In this document: positions 27,110 through 35,663 of the stretch, one piece after another
How positions within the stretch are numbered: position 1 is the first letter of the stretch
Layout: each line of letters opens with the position of its first letter
DNA from: Streptococcus sanguinis SK49
GTDB lineage: Bacteria; Bacillota; Bacilli; Lactobacillales; Streptococcaceae
Assembly (NCBI RefSeq): GCF_000212815.1
Contig: NZ_GL890985.1
Span: forward strand, 1,400,339-1,464,338
Direction of reading: 5' to 3'
DNA length: 64,000 nt
Notes under the pieces: generated by a model
The model's database searches: none
What the model was told of the DNA's origin: nothing
What the model saw: only the letters and a program-made list of their open reading frames with translations
Translations under genes and position numbers: made by a program

Positions 27110-27118
27110 TGTTATACT
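27110..27118 (+). promoter_or_regulatory. coaA extended -10 promoter
   Basis: TGTTATACT, hexamer at 27113-27118, has a weak -35 and lies 26 bases before the coaA ATG. Confidence 0.6.
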
Positions 27119-27143
27119 AAAGTCCATCATACAGGAGTAACTT

Positions 27144-28064
27144 ATGACTAACGAATTTCTTCATTTTGAAAAAATCAGCCGCCATACATGGCAAAATCTG
27201 CATCGTAAAACAACTCCGCCTCTGACCCAGGCCGAGCTTAACTCTATCAAGAGTTTCAATGACAAGATTAGCCTGCAGGACGTGACGGACATTTATTTAC
27301 CCTTGACCAATCTCATTCAGATTTATAAACGTTCTAAGGAAGACTTGGCTTTTTCCAAGGGGATTTTTCTACAAAAAGAGAGCCGGAAACAGCCCTTTAT
27401 CATCGGAGTTTCTGGCAGTGTGGCCGTTGGGAAATCCACCACCAGCCGGTTGCTGCAGATTCTGCTTTCTCGGACTTTTTCAAATGCGACAGTCGAGCTA
27501 GTTACCACAGATGGTTTTTTGTTTCCTAATCAAATTTTAGAAGCTAACGGCATTTTAAACCGCAAGGGTTTCCCAGAAAGCTATAATATGGAGTTGCTTC
27601 TTTCCTTTCTAGATAGCATAAAAAACGGTCAGGATTTCCAAATTCCTGTCTACTCGCATGAGACATACGATATCGTTCCTCAAGAAATGCAAGAGGTAAA
27701 AGCTGCTGACTTTGTTATCGTCGAAGGGATCAATGTTTTCCAGAATCCACAGAACGAGCGCCTCTATATGACAGACTTTTTTGACTTTTCTATCTATGTC
27801 GATGCAGAAGTCGAAAATATTGAAAACTGGTATCTGGATCGCTTTAAAAAAATGCTGACGCTGGCTGAAAACGACCCCAAAAACTACTACCACCGCTTCA
27901 CCACGCAATCAGAAGAGGAAGTGGTGGCTTTCGCCCATAATGTCTGGAAAAGCATTAACCTTGTCAACCTGCTAGACTACATTGAGCCAACCCGCAATCG
28001 GGCAGAAATTATTCTGCACAAAGCTGGAAATCATGAAATTGATGAAATTTACTTAAAAAAATAA
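27144..28064 (+). CDS. coaA: Pantothenate kinase (type I)
   Basis: Phosphorylates pantothenate, the first step of coenzyme A synthesis. The 306-residue protein has the P-loop [15 protein letters not shown] (about 93-107), the region TTDGFLFPN, and VEGINVFQ with the conserved [17 protein letters not shown] stretch of the PRK/CoaA superfamily. Length matches bacterial type I PanK. It is divergent from the nucleoside operon and 70 nt before rpsT, which has its own promoter. Confidence 0.97.
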   Translation: MTNEFLHFEKISRHTWQNLHRKTTPPLTQAELNSIKSFNDKISLQDVTDIYLPLTNLIQIYKRSKEDLAFSKGIFLQKESRKQPFIIGVSGSVAVGKSTTSRLLQILLSRTFSNATVELVTTDGFLFPNQILEANGILNRKGFPESYNMELLLSFLDSIKNGQDFQIPVYSHETYDIVPQEMQEVKAADFVIVEGINVFQNPQNERLYMTDFFDFSIYVDAEVENIENWYLDRFKKMLTLAENDPKNYYHRFTTQSEEEVVAFAHNVWKSINLVNLLDYIEPTRNRAEIILHKAGNHEIDEIYLKK

Positions 28065-28070
28065 AAAAGC

Positions 28071-28099
28071 TTGTCAAATCCTAACTTTTCATATATAAT
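28071..28099 (+). promoter_or_regulatory. rpsT promoter
   Basis: TTGTCA (28071-28076), a 17-nt spacer and TATAAT (28094-28099): a near-consensus sigma-A promoter between coaA and rpsT. Confidence 0.85.
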
Positions 28100-28134
28100 T
28101 AGATAGTTAGTATTTTCAATGGAGGTGAAACAAC

Positions 28135-28371
28135 TTGGCAAACATTAAATCAGCTATCAAACGCGCTGAATTGAACGTGAAACATAACGAAAAAAACTCA
28201 GCTCAAAAGTCAGCTATGCGTACTGCAATCAAAGCATTTGAAGCAAACCCATCTGAAGAACTTTTCCGTGCTGCTAGCTCAGCTATCGATAAAGCAGAAA
28301 CAAAAGGTTTGATCCACAAAAACAAAGCAAGCCGCGATAAAGCACGCCTTTCAGCTAAACTTGCTAAATAA
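28135..28371 (+). CDS. rpsT: 30S ribosomal protein S20
   Basis: Small-subunit protein binding 16S rRNA. The 78-residue basic product starts [13 protein letters not shown] after the initiator and has the helical Lys/Arg/Ala-rich composition typical of S20. The start codon is TTG at 28135, with GGAGGTG at 28121-28127; a non-AUG start is also found for S20 in E. coli, where it takes part in autoregulation. The gene is monocistronic between its promoter and terminator. Confidence 0.97.
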   Translation: MANIKSAIKRAELNVKHNEKNSAQKSAMRTAIKAFEANPSEELFRAASSAIDKAETKGLIHKNKASRDKARLSAKLAK

Positions 28372-28384
28372 TGCATACAAAGGG

Positions 28385-28404
28385 AGCTCTCAGGAGCTTT
28401 TTTT
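28385..28404 (+). terminator. rpsT terminator
   Basis: AGCTC-TCAG-GAGCT (28385-28398) is followed by T-rich sequence. Confidence 0.85.
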
Positions 28405-28428
28405 GTTTCTCACACAAAGGAGGTAGGG

Positions 28429-28950
28429 ATGAAAATAGCAATTATTGGTTATTCCGGTTCTGGCAAATCCACTCTAGCAGCACAACTGTCCAACCACTAC
28501 TCCATTCCCAAACTTCACATGGATACATTGCAGTTCCAACCTGGCTGGAAGGATAGCGACCGTGATTGGATGAGTAAACAGATAGATAATTTTTTGTCAA
28601 AAAATACCGACTGGATTATTGATGGCAACTACTCTTGGTGTTTTTATGAACGTCGGATGGCAGAAGCCGACCAAATCATCTTTCTGAACTTCTCTCGCTG
28701 GAACTGCCTCTATCGAGCTTTCAAACGCTATCTAAAATACCGAAATCGGACCAGAGAAAGCATGGCTCCCGGCTGCCCCGAAAAGTTTGACTGGGAGTTT
28801 ATCTGCTGGGTTCTTTGGAAAGGACGACGTCAGACAGCACTGGAAAGATATAAGAGAATCCGTCAAACCTTTCCTCAGAAATTCTACGAATTAAGAAATC
28901 AAAAAGAACTGACCAGCTTCTTACAGAACCTAAAAACAAGCGAGCCCTAA
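28429..28950 (+). CDS. P-loop NTPase, FlaR/DNA topology modulation-like
   Basis: A small adenylate-kinase-like P-loop protein. The 173-residue product has Walker A IGYSGSGKSTLA at 6-17, the family segments LHMDTLQFQPGW and WIIDGNYSW, and a Lys/Arg-rich C-terminal half (YRAFKRYLKYRNRTRESM). Proteins of this type are annotated as topology modulation protein FlaR, but their substrate has not been defined to my knowledge. A good AAAGGAGG ribosome site precedes the ATG. It converges on the TetR gene with a shared terminator. Confidence 0.82.
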   Translation: MKIAIIGYSGSGKSTLAAQLSNHYSIPKLHMDTLQFQPGWKDSDRDWMSKQIDNFLSKNTDWIIDGNYSWCFYERRMAEADQIIFLNFSRWNCLYRAFKRYLKYRNRTRESMAPGCPEKFDWEFICWVLWKGRRQTALERYKRIRQTFPQKFYELRNQKELTSFLQNLKTSEP

Positions 28951-28965
28951 TGACTCACTTGTTTT
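28933..28965. terminator. Bidirectional terminator shared by convergent genes
   Basis: AAAACAAGcGAG (28933-28944) pairs with CTCaCTTGTTTT (28954-28965). The stem overlaps the last codons of the P-loop gene and ends at the stop of the TetR gene, giving U-tails both ways. Confidence 0.85.
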
Positions 28966-29540
28966 TATTTGATTTTCTTTTTCTGGGGAAAGAGGGGCAG
29001 ACCTAAAGAAGCTATTTTTTCAGCTGGAACCTTCATGCCGTCCTTAATCCACTTGGAAAGAACGGAAACAACTGCCGAACTCCAGAAGGAATTCATGTAA
29101 GAGTTAGTCGTTTTCTTAGCATTGCGATTGCGCTTTTCCAAAAAGTCAAACACGGCCTGAGTCAGCAGCTTTTCAAAATTATAGTCAATGGCTAGACTGA
29201 TAACCCGAGCTTCTTTCTTGGCTTCCTTAAAAAGAAAAAGCCAAATTTGGTACATCTCAGTTTTAAAGTTAAACTCTTCCAATTTATCCGTAATACCTTG
29301 AACAGTGTTTTTAAAAATCTCTTCCAGAATCTGCTCTTTAGAGCTATAATTGCGGTAAAAAGCAGCGCGGGAAACCCCTGCCCGCTCAACCAGCTCTGAA
29401 ATCGTAATTTTTTTGAGTTCTTTCTTCTCCAGCAGCTGCATGAGAGAAATTTCCAGAGACTCTCTCGTGATTTGATTGGATTCCTGATTGTATTTCTTTA
29501 AATTCGCGAGTGATTTTTCCGATATTTTCTTTTCCGACAT
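28965..29540 (-). CDS. TetR/AcrR-family regulator
   Basis: A 191-residue repressor-type protein. The N-terminal HTH (about 24-70) reads SLMQLLEKKELKKITISELVERAGVSRAAFYRNYSS with the typical TetR recognition helix; the C-terminal half is helical, with the TetR C-terminal-like segment FWSSAVVSVLSKWIKDGM. It is divergent from the DegV-family gene, and a perfect 11-bp inverted repeat lies between them, so control of the DegV gene is likely. The effector is unknown. Confidence 0.88.
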   Translation of the reverse strand: MSEKKISEKSLANLKKYNQESNQITRESLEISLMQLLEKKELKKITISELVERAGVSRAAFYRNYSSKEQILEEIFKNTVQGITDKLEEFNFKTEMYQIWLFLFKEAKKEARVISLAIDYNFEKLLTQAVFDFLEKRNRNAKKTTNSYMNSFWSSAVVSVLSKWIKDGMKVPAEKIASLGLPLFPQKKKIK

Positions 29541-29599
29541 AACAATTTCTTCCCTCTTGTCTCAGCTGACAGTTTCCGCTTTCTAGTAAGCATCCTTCA

Positions 29600-29664
29600 T
29601 GTTATAATTTTAAAAAAAGACAGGTTTTTTGTCAATTTTTTTATTGTACATACTTGACAAAAAA
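29600..29664 (+). promoter_or_regulatory. DegV-gene promoter followed by a perfect inverted repeat
   Basis: TGTTATAAT (29600-29608) is an extended -10. Downstream, TTTTTTGTCAA (29625-29635) and TTGACAAAAAA (29654-29664) form a perfect 11-bp inverted repeat separated by 18 bases and ending just before the ribosome site. It could be an operator for the divergent TetR protein or an RNA hairpin in the leader. Confidence 0.6.
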
Positions 29665-29674
29665 GGAGAAAAAT

Positions 29675-30517
29675 ATGACTTGGAAAATTATAGCTGACTC
29701 TGGCTGTGACTTTCGTGAAATGGCAAACTTGGCTAAAGACACCCAGTTTGAAAGTGTTCCCTTGACCATTCAAGTGGAAAATGAGATTTTTATAGATGAT
29801 AAGCAGCTTGATATTGACCTGATGATGGAAAAGATGTATGCTTCTACTGCTGCTTCAAAGTCAGCCTGCCCTAGTCCAGATGACTATCTCAAAAGCTTTG
29901 AGGGAGTCGACAAGATTTTTGTGGTGACTATCACTGGAACTCTCTCTGGCAGCAATAATAGTGCACAGGTTGCTAAGAAAATCTTTTTGGAAGAACATCC
30001 TGATGCTCAGATTCATGTCATTGATAGTCTTTCTGCTGGTGGCGAAGTAGACTTGCTTGTAACCAAGCTTAATGAACTCATTCAGCAAGATCTCAGCTTT
30101 GATGAAGTTGTTGAAGTCATTAGTCGCTATCAGGAGAAAACCAAGCTTCTCTTCGTTTTGGCAAAGGTAGATAACTTGGTCAAAAACGGTAGACTGAGTA
30201 AACTTCTGGGAACCGTGGTCGGCTTGCTTAATATACGTATGGTCGGTGAAGCTAGCCAGACTGGCACGCTAGAGCTTCTGCAAAAGGCACGCGGTCCAAA
30301 AAAGGCCCTTGCTTCTGCAATCGAAGAGCTACTCAAAGCCGGTTACAAGGGTGGCCGACTCATCATCGCTCACCGCAATAACGAAAAATTCTGCCAGCAA
30401 TTTAGTCAACTGGTACAAGAAAAGTATCCTCAAGCTCAAATCGAAACGGTACCGACTTCAGGTCTCTGCAGTTTCTACGCTGAGGAAGGTGGAATCTTAA
30501 TGGGCTACGAAATTTAA
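29675..30517 (+). CDS. DegV-family fatty-acid-binding protein
   Basis: Members of this family (FakB) bind fatty acids and present them to the kinase FakA. The start is the ATG at 29675 (MTWKIIADSGCDF), with AGGAG 6 nt upstream; the TTG at 29654 lies in the inverted repeat. The 280-residue protein has the N-terminal IADSGCDF motif, the ligand loop TITGTLSGSNNSAQVAK and the C-terminal domain with IAHRNNEKFCQQF. Streptococci carry several FakB paralogues with different acyl preference; which one this is cannot be told. FakA is not encoded in the window. Confidence 0.9.
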   Translation: MTWKIIADSGCDFREMANLAKDTQFESVPLTIQVENEIFIDDKQLDIDLMMEKMYASTAASKSACPSPDDYLKSFEGVDKIFVVTITGTLSGSNNSAQVAKKIFLEEHPDAQIHVIDSLSAGGEVDLLVTKLNELIQQDLSFDEVVEVISRYQEKTKLLFVLAKVDNLVKNGRLSKLLGTVVGLLNIRMVGEASQTGTLELLQKARGPKKALASAIEELLKAGYKGGRLIIAHRNNEKFCQQFSQLVQEKYPQAQIETVPTSGLCSFYAEEGGILMGYEI

Positions 30518-30527
30518 TAAGGTATCT

Positions 30528-30577
30528 AAAAAAGTAAAGGATTAGGCTAAGATAATTGACCTAATCCTTTACTTTTT
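30528..30577 (+). terminator. Long inverted repeat/terminator after the DegV gene
   Basis: A perfect 18-bp stem AAAAAGTAAAGGATTAGG/CCTAATCCTTTACTTTTT (30529-30546 with 30560-30577) has a 13-nt loop and a T-rich end. Its right arm also carries the CCTTTACTT half-site of the next gene's promoter. Confidence 0.75.
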
Positions 30578-30611
30578 CGATTTAATTCGCTATAATAAAA
30601 TCAAGTAAAGG
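30566..30611 (+). promoter_or_regulatory. Promoter of the HTH-S24 gene flanked by inverted half-sites
   Basis: TTTACT (30568-30573) and TATAAT (30591-30596) are 17 nt apart. Inverted copies of AAGTAAAGG occur at 30567-30575 (as CCTTTACTT, over the -35) and at 30603-30611 (at the transcription start and overlapping the ribosome site). This arrangement suits autorepression by a dimeric repressor. Confidence 0.6.
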
Positions 30612-30621
30612 AGTTGATATT

Positions 30622-31395
30622 ATGGCCAGAGGAAGAGGCGCCGCAAGCCCCCAAGATAAGGAAGCAAGTCTTCTCATTTCTAAAAAGCTCAAAGAGCTTC
30701 TCAAGGAAACAGGTAAAAAACAAGTTGAGCTATCTCGTGAAACAGGCATTCCCGCTAGTACACTGACTGGCTATATCAAAGGGACATCTCTGCCTATTGC
30801 AGCCAATCTAGAAAAAATTGCAAGATTTTTTGAGGTAGAGGTCGAAGAAATCGACCCTCGTTACCGACTAATTGCAGATATCCCTCAACAATTTCCCGAT
30901 TTAAATCATATTTATCAGCAACTTGATCAAGACAGACAGGAGAAAGGATTAAAGCTACTGGAAGCTAGCCTGACTGAGCAAGAAACACAAGCCAGCTTAA
31001 AGGATGACTACTTCCCCTACTTGGTCTATGAGAATTACTATCTCTCTCAGCATAAGCCTGAACAAGCTGATTTAGTCTGGCTGGACAGAGAAATTGACTA
31101 CGATATTGCACTTTGGGTGCGAACTGACTCGCTAGAGCCTAAGTATCCGAGAGATTCCGTAGCGCTAATCAAGCAGACTCATTTCGAGCTTGCCGGCGCT
31201 ATCTATGCTATCGACTATGACGGCCAAACCATTATAAAAAGAGTCTTCAACGATCCATCCGGTATTCGTCTAATTTCCCTTAATAAAAAATACAGTGATA
31301 AGTTTATCCCGCATGAGGAAGAGCCCAAACTCATCGGTCGAGTTATGGCGACTTTCATGCCACTGGATGTAGAAAAAATAAAGAAAAACAAATAA
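30622..31395 (+). CDS. HTH-S24 peptidase-like repressor (HdiR/LexA-like)
   Basis: A 257-residue regulator with an N-terminal Cro/CI-type HTH (about 20-78; KQVELSRETGIPASTLTGYI) and a C-terminal S24 domain (about 150-245) with the expected catalytic Ser170 (DSLEPKYPRDSV) and Lys206 (TIIKRVF). Its domain order matches HdiR of lactococci, which is self-cleaved under DNA damage. The usual Ala-Gly or Cys-Gly cleavage pair about 35 residues before the serine is not seen (FPYLVYENYY region). No prophage genes are nearby, so it is a chromosomal regulator. Candidate autoregulatory half-sites flank its promoter. Confidence 0.87.
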   Translation: MARGRGAASPQDKEASLLISKKLKELLKETGKKQVELSRETGIPASTLTGYIKGTSLPIAANLEKIARFFEVEVEEIDPRYRLIADIPQQFPDLNHIYQQLDQDRQEKGLKLLEASLTEQETQASLKDDYFPYLVYENYYLSQHKPEQADLVWLDREIDYDIALWVRTDSLEPKYPRDSVALIKQTHFELAGAIYAIDYDGQTIIKRVFNDPSGIRLISLNKKYSDKFIPHEEEPKLIGRVMATFMPLDVEKIKKNK

Positions 31396-31425
31396 CAGTT
31401 CTGCAATTGTACAGAGCTGTTATTT
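31390..31425 (+). terminator. Terminator of the HTH-S24 gene
   Basis: AAATAACAGtTCTG/CAGAgCTGTTATTT is followed by TT; the stem starts within the stop codon region. Confidence 0.82.
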
Positions 31426-31434
31426 TTACAGTCA

Positions 31435-31465
31435 AAAAATCAGAAAGTCTTTCGACTTCCTGATG
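31435..31465 (-). terminator. Terminator of the ABC exporter transcript
   Basis: Minus strand: ATCAGGAAGTC-GAAA-GACTTTCTGAT (one mismatch) is followed by TTTTTT, directly after the permease stop. Confidence 0.82.
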
Positions 31466-31470
31466 CTTGT

Positions 31471-33108
31471 TTAATAAAATACTGCTAGCTCTTCATTCAG
31501 CTTTTTCATGTAGTGTTTGTGGACTATGTAAGACAACACAGCTAAGCCTGCTAAAACTAGAGCGACTATCACATAAATTACCAGAGGCGCAAGAACATTG
31601 GATATAAAGAAGAGAAGAGTAATGACAATCAACATTCCTAAAATCAGAGCGATAGCTAAGAGAGTTTTCACCATATTATTATCTCGGCTCATCAATTCTG
31701 TGACATTGGACCAATTGGTCACGAGATGCTTATAGTCTCGGTAGTAACCCCAAGAACTCCACATTAGACTAATCAAGGCCCAAACAATCACCATGCCCAA
31801 GAAAGTCACTGGATGCATACCGGAAACAAGGCTAGTTATCAAAAGCAAGGTCAGAGGCAGGATAGACTGAACGGCAAAGAGCTGCCAAAACTTCAGATGA
31901 ATATACTGCTTCAAATCAAAGGGGAGAACCTTGAGATAATCAAAATTTTCCCTTTCCAGAGAAATCCCAATAGCCGTAAGGTTGCTGCCGCCTGAGTTTA
32001 GCGTTGCAATCAAAACAGCCAGAGCCATCATTGGCAAGAGAAAGCGCGGTCCCAGATAAGAAGTCAAAGACAGGCCGCCTTGTATCATCCCCATTCCCAT
32101 ACTGAAAATGACAATGTAAGGGAGAAAGGCCGACATAAAGATGGCCTGCATAATGACAGAGCCCTCACTCAAGAGCCGGATATTGTAACGCTAGACAAAC
32201 TTTTTAAGATTTTTTGCTTCCGTAATATTGATATCATGCACGCGCTCCCGCTTTCCTACTGAAGAGCCCGTCATGAGAGCGGCCTCATAAAATTCTGGAA
32301 TCACCTTGGTCTTTACGATGAAAAATAGAAGAGCCGCAACTGCCACCCATCCCAAAAATCCCAGCAAGGAAGCTGTATGAAAAGGATGAAGAATAAAATC
32401 ATAAAAGGCTTGAACTGGCGGGAAGAAAGCTTTAACCTCTGTACGATTTACAACGCTTCTGCTGTTCATTTGATTAATCATAAAATAGAGGAAAAAGGAT
32501 CCAACGGAAACAAGAGCCAGAATGACATTGGACAGGATGGTCTTGTACTTCCTGAAAAAGGCTGTCTTGGTAATGAAATGGACGGCAATCAGAATCAGAA
32601 AGGTGATGACTGAACTTAAAATCAGAATAGCAAGCAGAGCTAAGGGCAGGCCCAAGAAAGGATTACCACCTTGGAAAGCCAGAACCAAGAAATAACTGAA
32701 CATAGGCAAAATGGCAATCAGCAAGGTCAGAATAACTGAAATGCTTTTGCCGACGATGATTTCTGCTTCGCTAAAAGCGTAGGGACGATAAGACTGCAAG
32801 TCCTTGCTTTCATAAAAGACATTGTAAAAAACCAGAAAGCCCTGAGACATAGAAAAGAGAGCAAAAGCAGAAACCAAATTGGCAAAGAGACCAGGATTGC
32901 CAACCAGTTGGTTCAGGGAGCCCATCAAGCCGAAAAGAAAGAGATAGACCAGTCCTAAGATCAGATACATGCGGATAGCCTTCAGCGATACATTGACCTT
33001 GCGCTCAGGATTCTTAGCTTGCATCTTGCGGTACTGCTGCAGCTGAGACGGCTGAATAGCGTAGAGGATGTTGATATCAACGAGTTTTTTTATAGCTTTA
33101 ATGCGCAT
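31471..33108 (-). pseudogene. ABC-2-type exporter permease, interrupted by in-frame TAG
   Basis: One reading frame of 546 codons is cut by a TAG at 32193-32191 into a 305-residue front part (MRIKAIKKLVDINIL...) and a 233-residue rear part that can only start at a TTG (32172). Reading through gives KKFV-stop-RYNIRLLSEGSV with no frame change, so a single point mutation, probably CAG (Gln) to TAG, explains it. Both parts are rich in membrane helices, and together they match the size of the two-half-domain permeases paired with BcrA-like ATPases. It overlaps the ATPase gene by 11 nt. The function of the intact exporter is unknown. Confidence 0.85.
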
Positions 33109-33841
33109 CAGGACTCACCTCTTCTCTGCGGCCAGCTAGACCAAGATAAATGGTTTCAAGAGACTGTTCTGGATGTTGTCCTTTTAGTTCTTCAATCGTT
33201 CCATAGAAAATCAATTTCCCTTTTTTGAGAATGGCCACCTTATCACAGAGCTGCTCTGCCACTTCCAAGACGTGGGTTGAAAAGAGAACTGTATTTCCTT
33301 TATCTGCATGCTCCCGCATCATCTGCTTGAGGTCAAAAGCTGCCTGCGGATCAAGACCCGTCAGCGGCTCATCCAGCACCCAAATATCCGGGTCAGACAA
33401 AAGCGCAGCTATGACAAAAACTTTTTGCCGCATCCCATGAGAAAATGAATCAATGACCTCATACCGATGAGAGCCAAAGTCGAAAAGATGGAGTAGATTT
33501 CCCAATCGCTCTTCTACTTCAGCATTTGTCATATCGTAAGAAGTCGCTACAAGTTCCCAGAATTCATTGGCAGTCAGACGCAAAAATAGATCTGGTGAGT
33601 CAGCTACATAGCCGATTTTTTTCTTGATTTCCAAGCGATTAGCGGACAATTCTTTCCCATCAACAAAAATCTGTCCACTGCTAGGATTAATAACGCTGAC
33701 CAATGACTTAATGGTAGTAGATTTGCCGGCGCCATTGTGACCAATCAGACCGACGATTTCTCCGCTCTGCAAGGTCAGATTCAGCTGATTGAGAGCTACC
33801 GTTCCTTCATAAACTTTAGTGACATCTTTAAATTCAATCAT
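33098..33841 (-). CDS. ABC exporter ATPase
   Basis: A 247-residue ATPase of the ABC-2/BcrA class with Walker A GHNGAGKST at 34-42, signature-like FSHGMRQKVFVIAALL (Ser-His-Gly in place of SGG, common in this class), Walker B DIWVLDEPLTGLD and the switch histidine in FSTHVLE. It lies upstream of, and overlaps, the permease gene broken by a stop codon, so it may no longer have a full-length partner. It is divergent from the amylase gene across a 212-nt AT-rich gap with no clear extra feature. Confidence 0.92.
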   Translation of the reverse strand: MIEFKDVTKVYEGTVALNQLNLTLQSGEIVGLIGHNGAGKSTTIKSLVSVINPSSGQIFVDGKELSANRLEIKKKIGYVADSPDLFLRLTANEFWELVATSYDMTNAEVEERLGNLLHLFDFGSHRYEVIDSFSHGMRQKVFVIAALLSDPDIWVLDEPLTGLDPQAAFDLKQMMREHADKGNTVLFSTHVLEVAEQLCDKVAILKKGKLIFYGTIEELKGQHPEQSLETIYLGLAGRREEVSPDAH

Positions 33842-34053
33842 AAGAGAGCTCCTTTACCGATTTCTATACAGATTAGTATACTCTTTTTGCGGCTTTTTGT
33901 CTCAGCTAAAAATGTTTCATTTTCAATTTTAAAAAGATTTTTCAAATTATAAAAGAGCTAAGTGTTTATGATAGTGAAAAAGCAAACGATTGCGCCTTTC
34001 TGCTTCTTTTGGTACAATAAAGCCAATCAGTGAGAATGAAGAGGAAAATTTAT

Positions 34054-35502
34054 ATGGAAAATCAAACCTTAATGCAGTATTTTGAATGGTATCTGCCAGA
34101 TGATGGTCAGCATTGGAATCGCTTGGCGGAAGATGCACCAAACTTAGCAGCGAAAGGAATTCGCAAAGTCTGGATGCCGCCAGCTTTCAAAGGAACTGGC
34201 TCTAATGACGTTGGCTATGGTGTATACGACCTTTTTGATTTGGGAGAATTCGACCAAAAAGGGACCGTCCGCACCAAGTATGGATTGAAAGAAGAATACC
34301 TCCGAGCGATTGAAGCACTTAGCCAGAACGGTATCGAAGCTATTGCTGATGTGGTTCTCAATCACAAGGCCGCAGCAGACTATAAAGAGCGCTTTACCGT
34401 TGTTGAAGTTGATCCTAACGACCGCACAAAGGTCTTGTCAGAACCTTTCGAAATCAAAGGCTGGACTAAGTTTGTCTTCCCAGGCCGCAAAAAAGCCTAT
34501 AATGACTTTGAATGGCACTGGTACCACTTCACCGGTACTGACTATGATGCCAAAAACAACAAGTCAGGTATTTTTCTCATCCAAGGGGACAATAAAGGTT
34601 GGGCAGATGATGAGCTGGTGGACAACGAGAATGGTAACTACGACTATCTGATGTATGCGGATATTGATTTCAAGCACCCTGAAGTCATCCAAAATCTATA
34701 CGACTGGGCTCATTGGTTCATTGAAAGCACTGGTGTACATGGATTTCGCTTAGATGCTGTCAAGCACATCGATTCTTTCTTTATGAAGAATTTCATCCGC
34801 GATATTACTGAAAAATACGGTGAAGATTTCTATGTCTTTGGGGAATTTTGGAATAGCGATGAGAAGGCCAATAACGATTATCTAGAAAATATTGACTACC
34901 GCTTTGATCTAGTCGATGTTAAACTTCATCATAATTTATTTGATGCCAGCAAATCTGGAGCAGACTATGACCTACGAACTATTTTTGACCAAACACTTGC
35001 AAAAAATCACCCCGAATCAGCTGTGACCTTTGTAGACAATCACGATACTCAGAGAGGTCAGGCTTTAGAGTCTACAGTTGAAGAATGGTTCAAACCAGCT
35101 GCCTATGCTCTTATACTTTTGCGAGAGGCTGGATTGCCCTGCGTCTTTTACGGAGACTACTATGGCATTAGCGGAGAATTTGCTCAAGAAAGTTTTCAGG
35201 ATGTGCTAGATAAGCTCCTAGACATCCGCCTCAATCTTGCCTATGGCGAGCAAACCGACTACTTGGACGATGCCAACTGTATCGGCTGGACCCGCCAAGG
35301 TATGGACGATGGTCTGCCAATCGCTGTCCTTATCAGTAATGACCAAGCAGCCAGCAAATCCATGCTTGTCGGTCCAGAATGGGCTGGCAGAGAATTCAGC
35401 GACTATCTAGGCAACAGCTCCCAAATCGTAACTATTGACGACCAAGGCTGGGGAGAATTTCCTGTGGAGGAAAAATCAGTAAGTGTCTGGAGTGTTAGGT
35501 AA
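34054..35502 (+). CDS. amyA: Cytoplasmic alpha-amylase (GH13)
   Basis: Hydrolyses alpha-1,4-glucans or maltodextrins inside the cell; there is no signal peptide. The start is the ATG at 34054 (MENQTLMQYFEW), with AAGAGG 9 nt upstream, giving 482 residues. GH13 regions: DVVLNHK, GFRLDAVKHID with nucleophile Asp234, FGEFW with acid/base Glu264, and FVDNHDTQ with Asp331. The opening QYFEWYLPDDGQHWNRL is typical of the liquefying-type subfamily (GH13_5). It is a single gene with a strong terminator, between an ABC exporter and an M42 peptidase. Confidence 0.95.
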   Translation: MENQTLMQYFEWYLPDDGQHWNRLAEDAPNLAAKGIRKVWMPPAFKGTGSNDVGYGVYDLFDLGEFDQKGTVRTKYGLKEEYLRAIEALSQNGIEAIADVVLNHKAAADYKERFTVVEVDPNDRTKVLSEPFEIKGWTKFVFPGRKKAYNDFEWHWYHFTGTDYDAKNNKSGIFLIQGDNKGWADDELVDNENGNYDYLMYADIDFKHPEVIQNLYDWAHWFIESTGVHGFRLDAVKHIDSFFMKNFIRDITEKYGEDFYVFGEFWNSDEKANNDYLENIDYRFDLVDVKLHHNLFDASKSGADYDLRTIFDQTLAKNHPESAVTFVDNHDTQRGQALESTVEEWFKPAAYALILLREAGLPCVFYGDYYGISGEFAQESFQDVLDKLLDIRLNLAYGEQTDYLDDANCIGWTRQGMDDGLPIAVLISNDQAASKSMLVGPEWAGREFSDYLGNSSQIVTIDDQGWGEFPVEEKSVSVWSVR

Positions 35503-35528
35503 TCAATTTTCTTACATATAACAAACTA

Positions 35529-35565
35529 AAAACCGATTCGCAGTGCACTGACGAATCGGTTTTTA
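35529..35565. terminator. Bidirectional terminator between amyA and the M42 peptidase
   Basis: A perfect 13-bp stem AAAAACCGATTCG/CGAATCGGTTTTT encloses an 11-nt loop. Confidence 0.92.
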
Positions 35566-35663
35566 AGTTTCTAGCCTTTGAGATTAGCTGAGGAAGAGCT
35601 CCTATTTTCTATAGAATTGACATTACATAAAAATCCTCGCCAATAAGATAGAATGAAGTTCAC

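Noticed and set aside
31471-33108. Two separate permease genes
   Set aside because: Both ORFs are in the same frame, seven codons apart across one TAG, and the second lacks a ribosome site and a good start. A single interrupted gene is the simpler reading.
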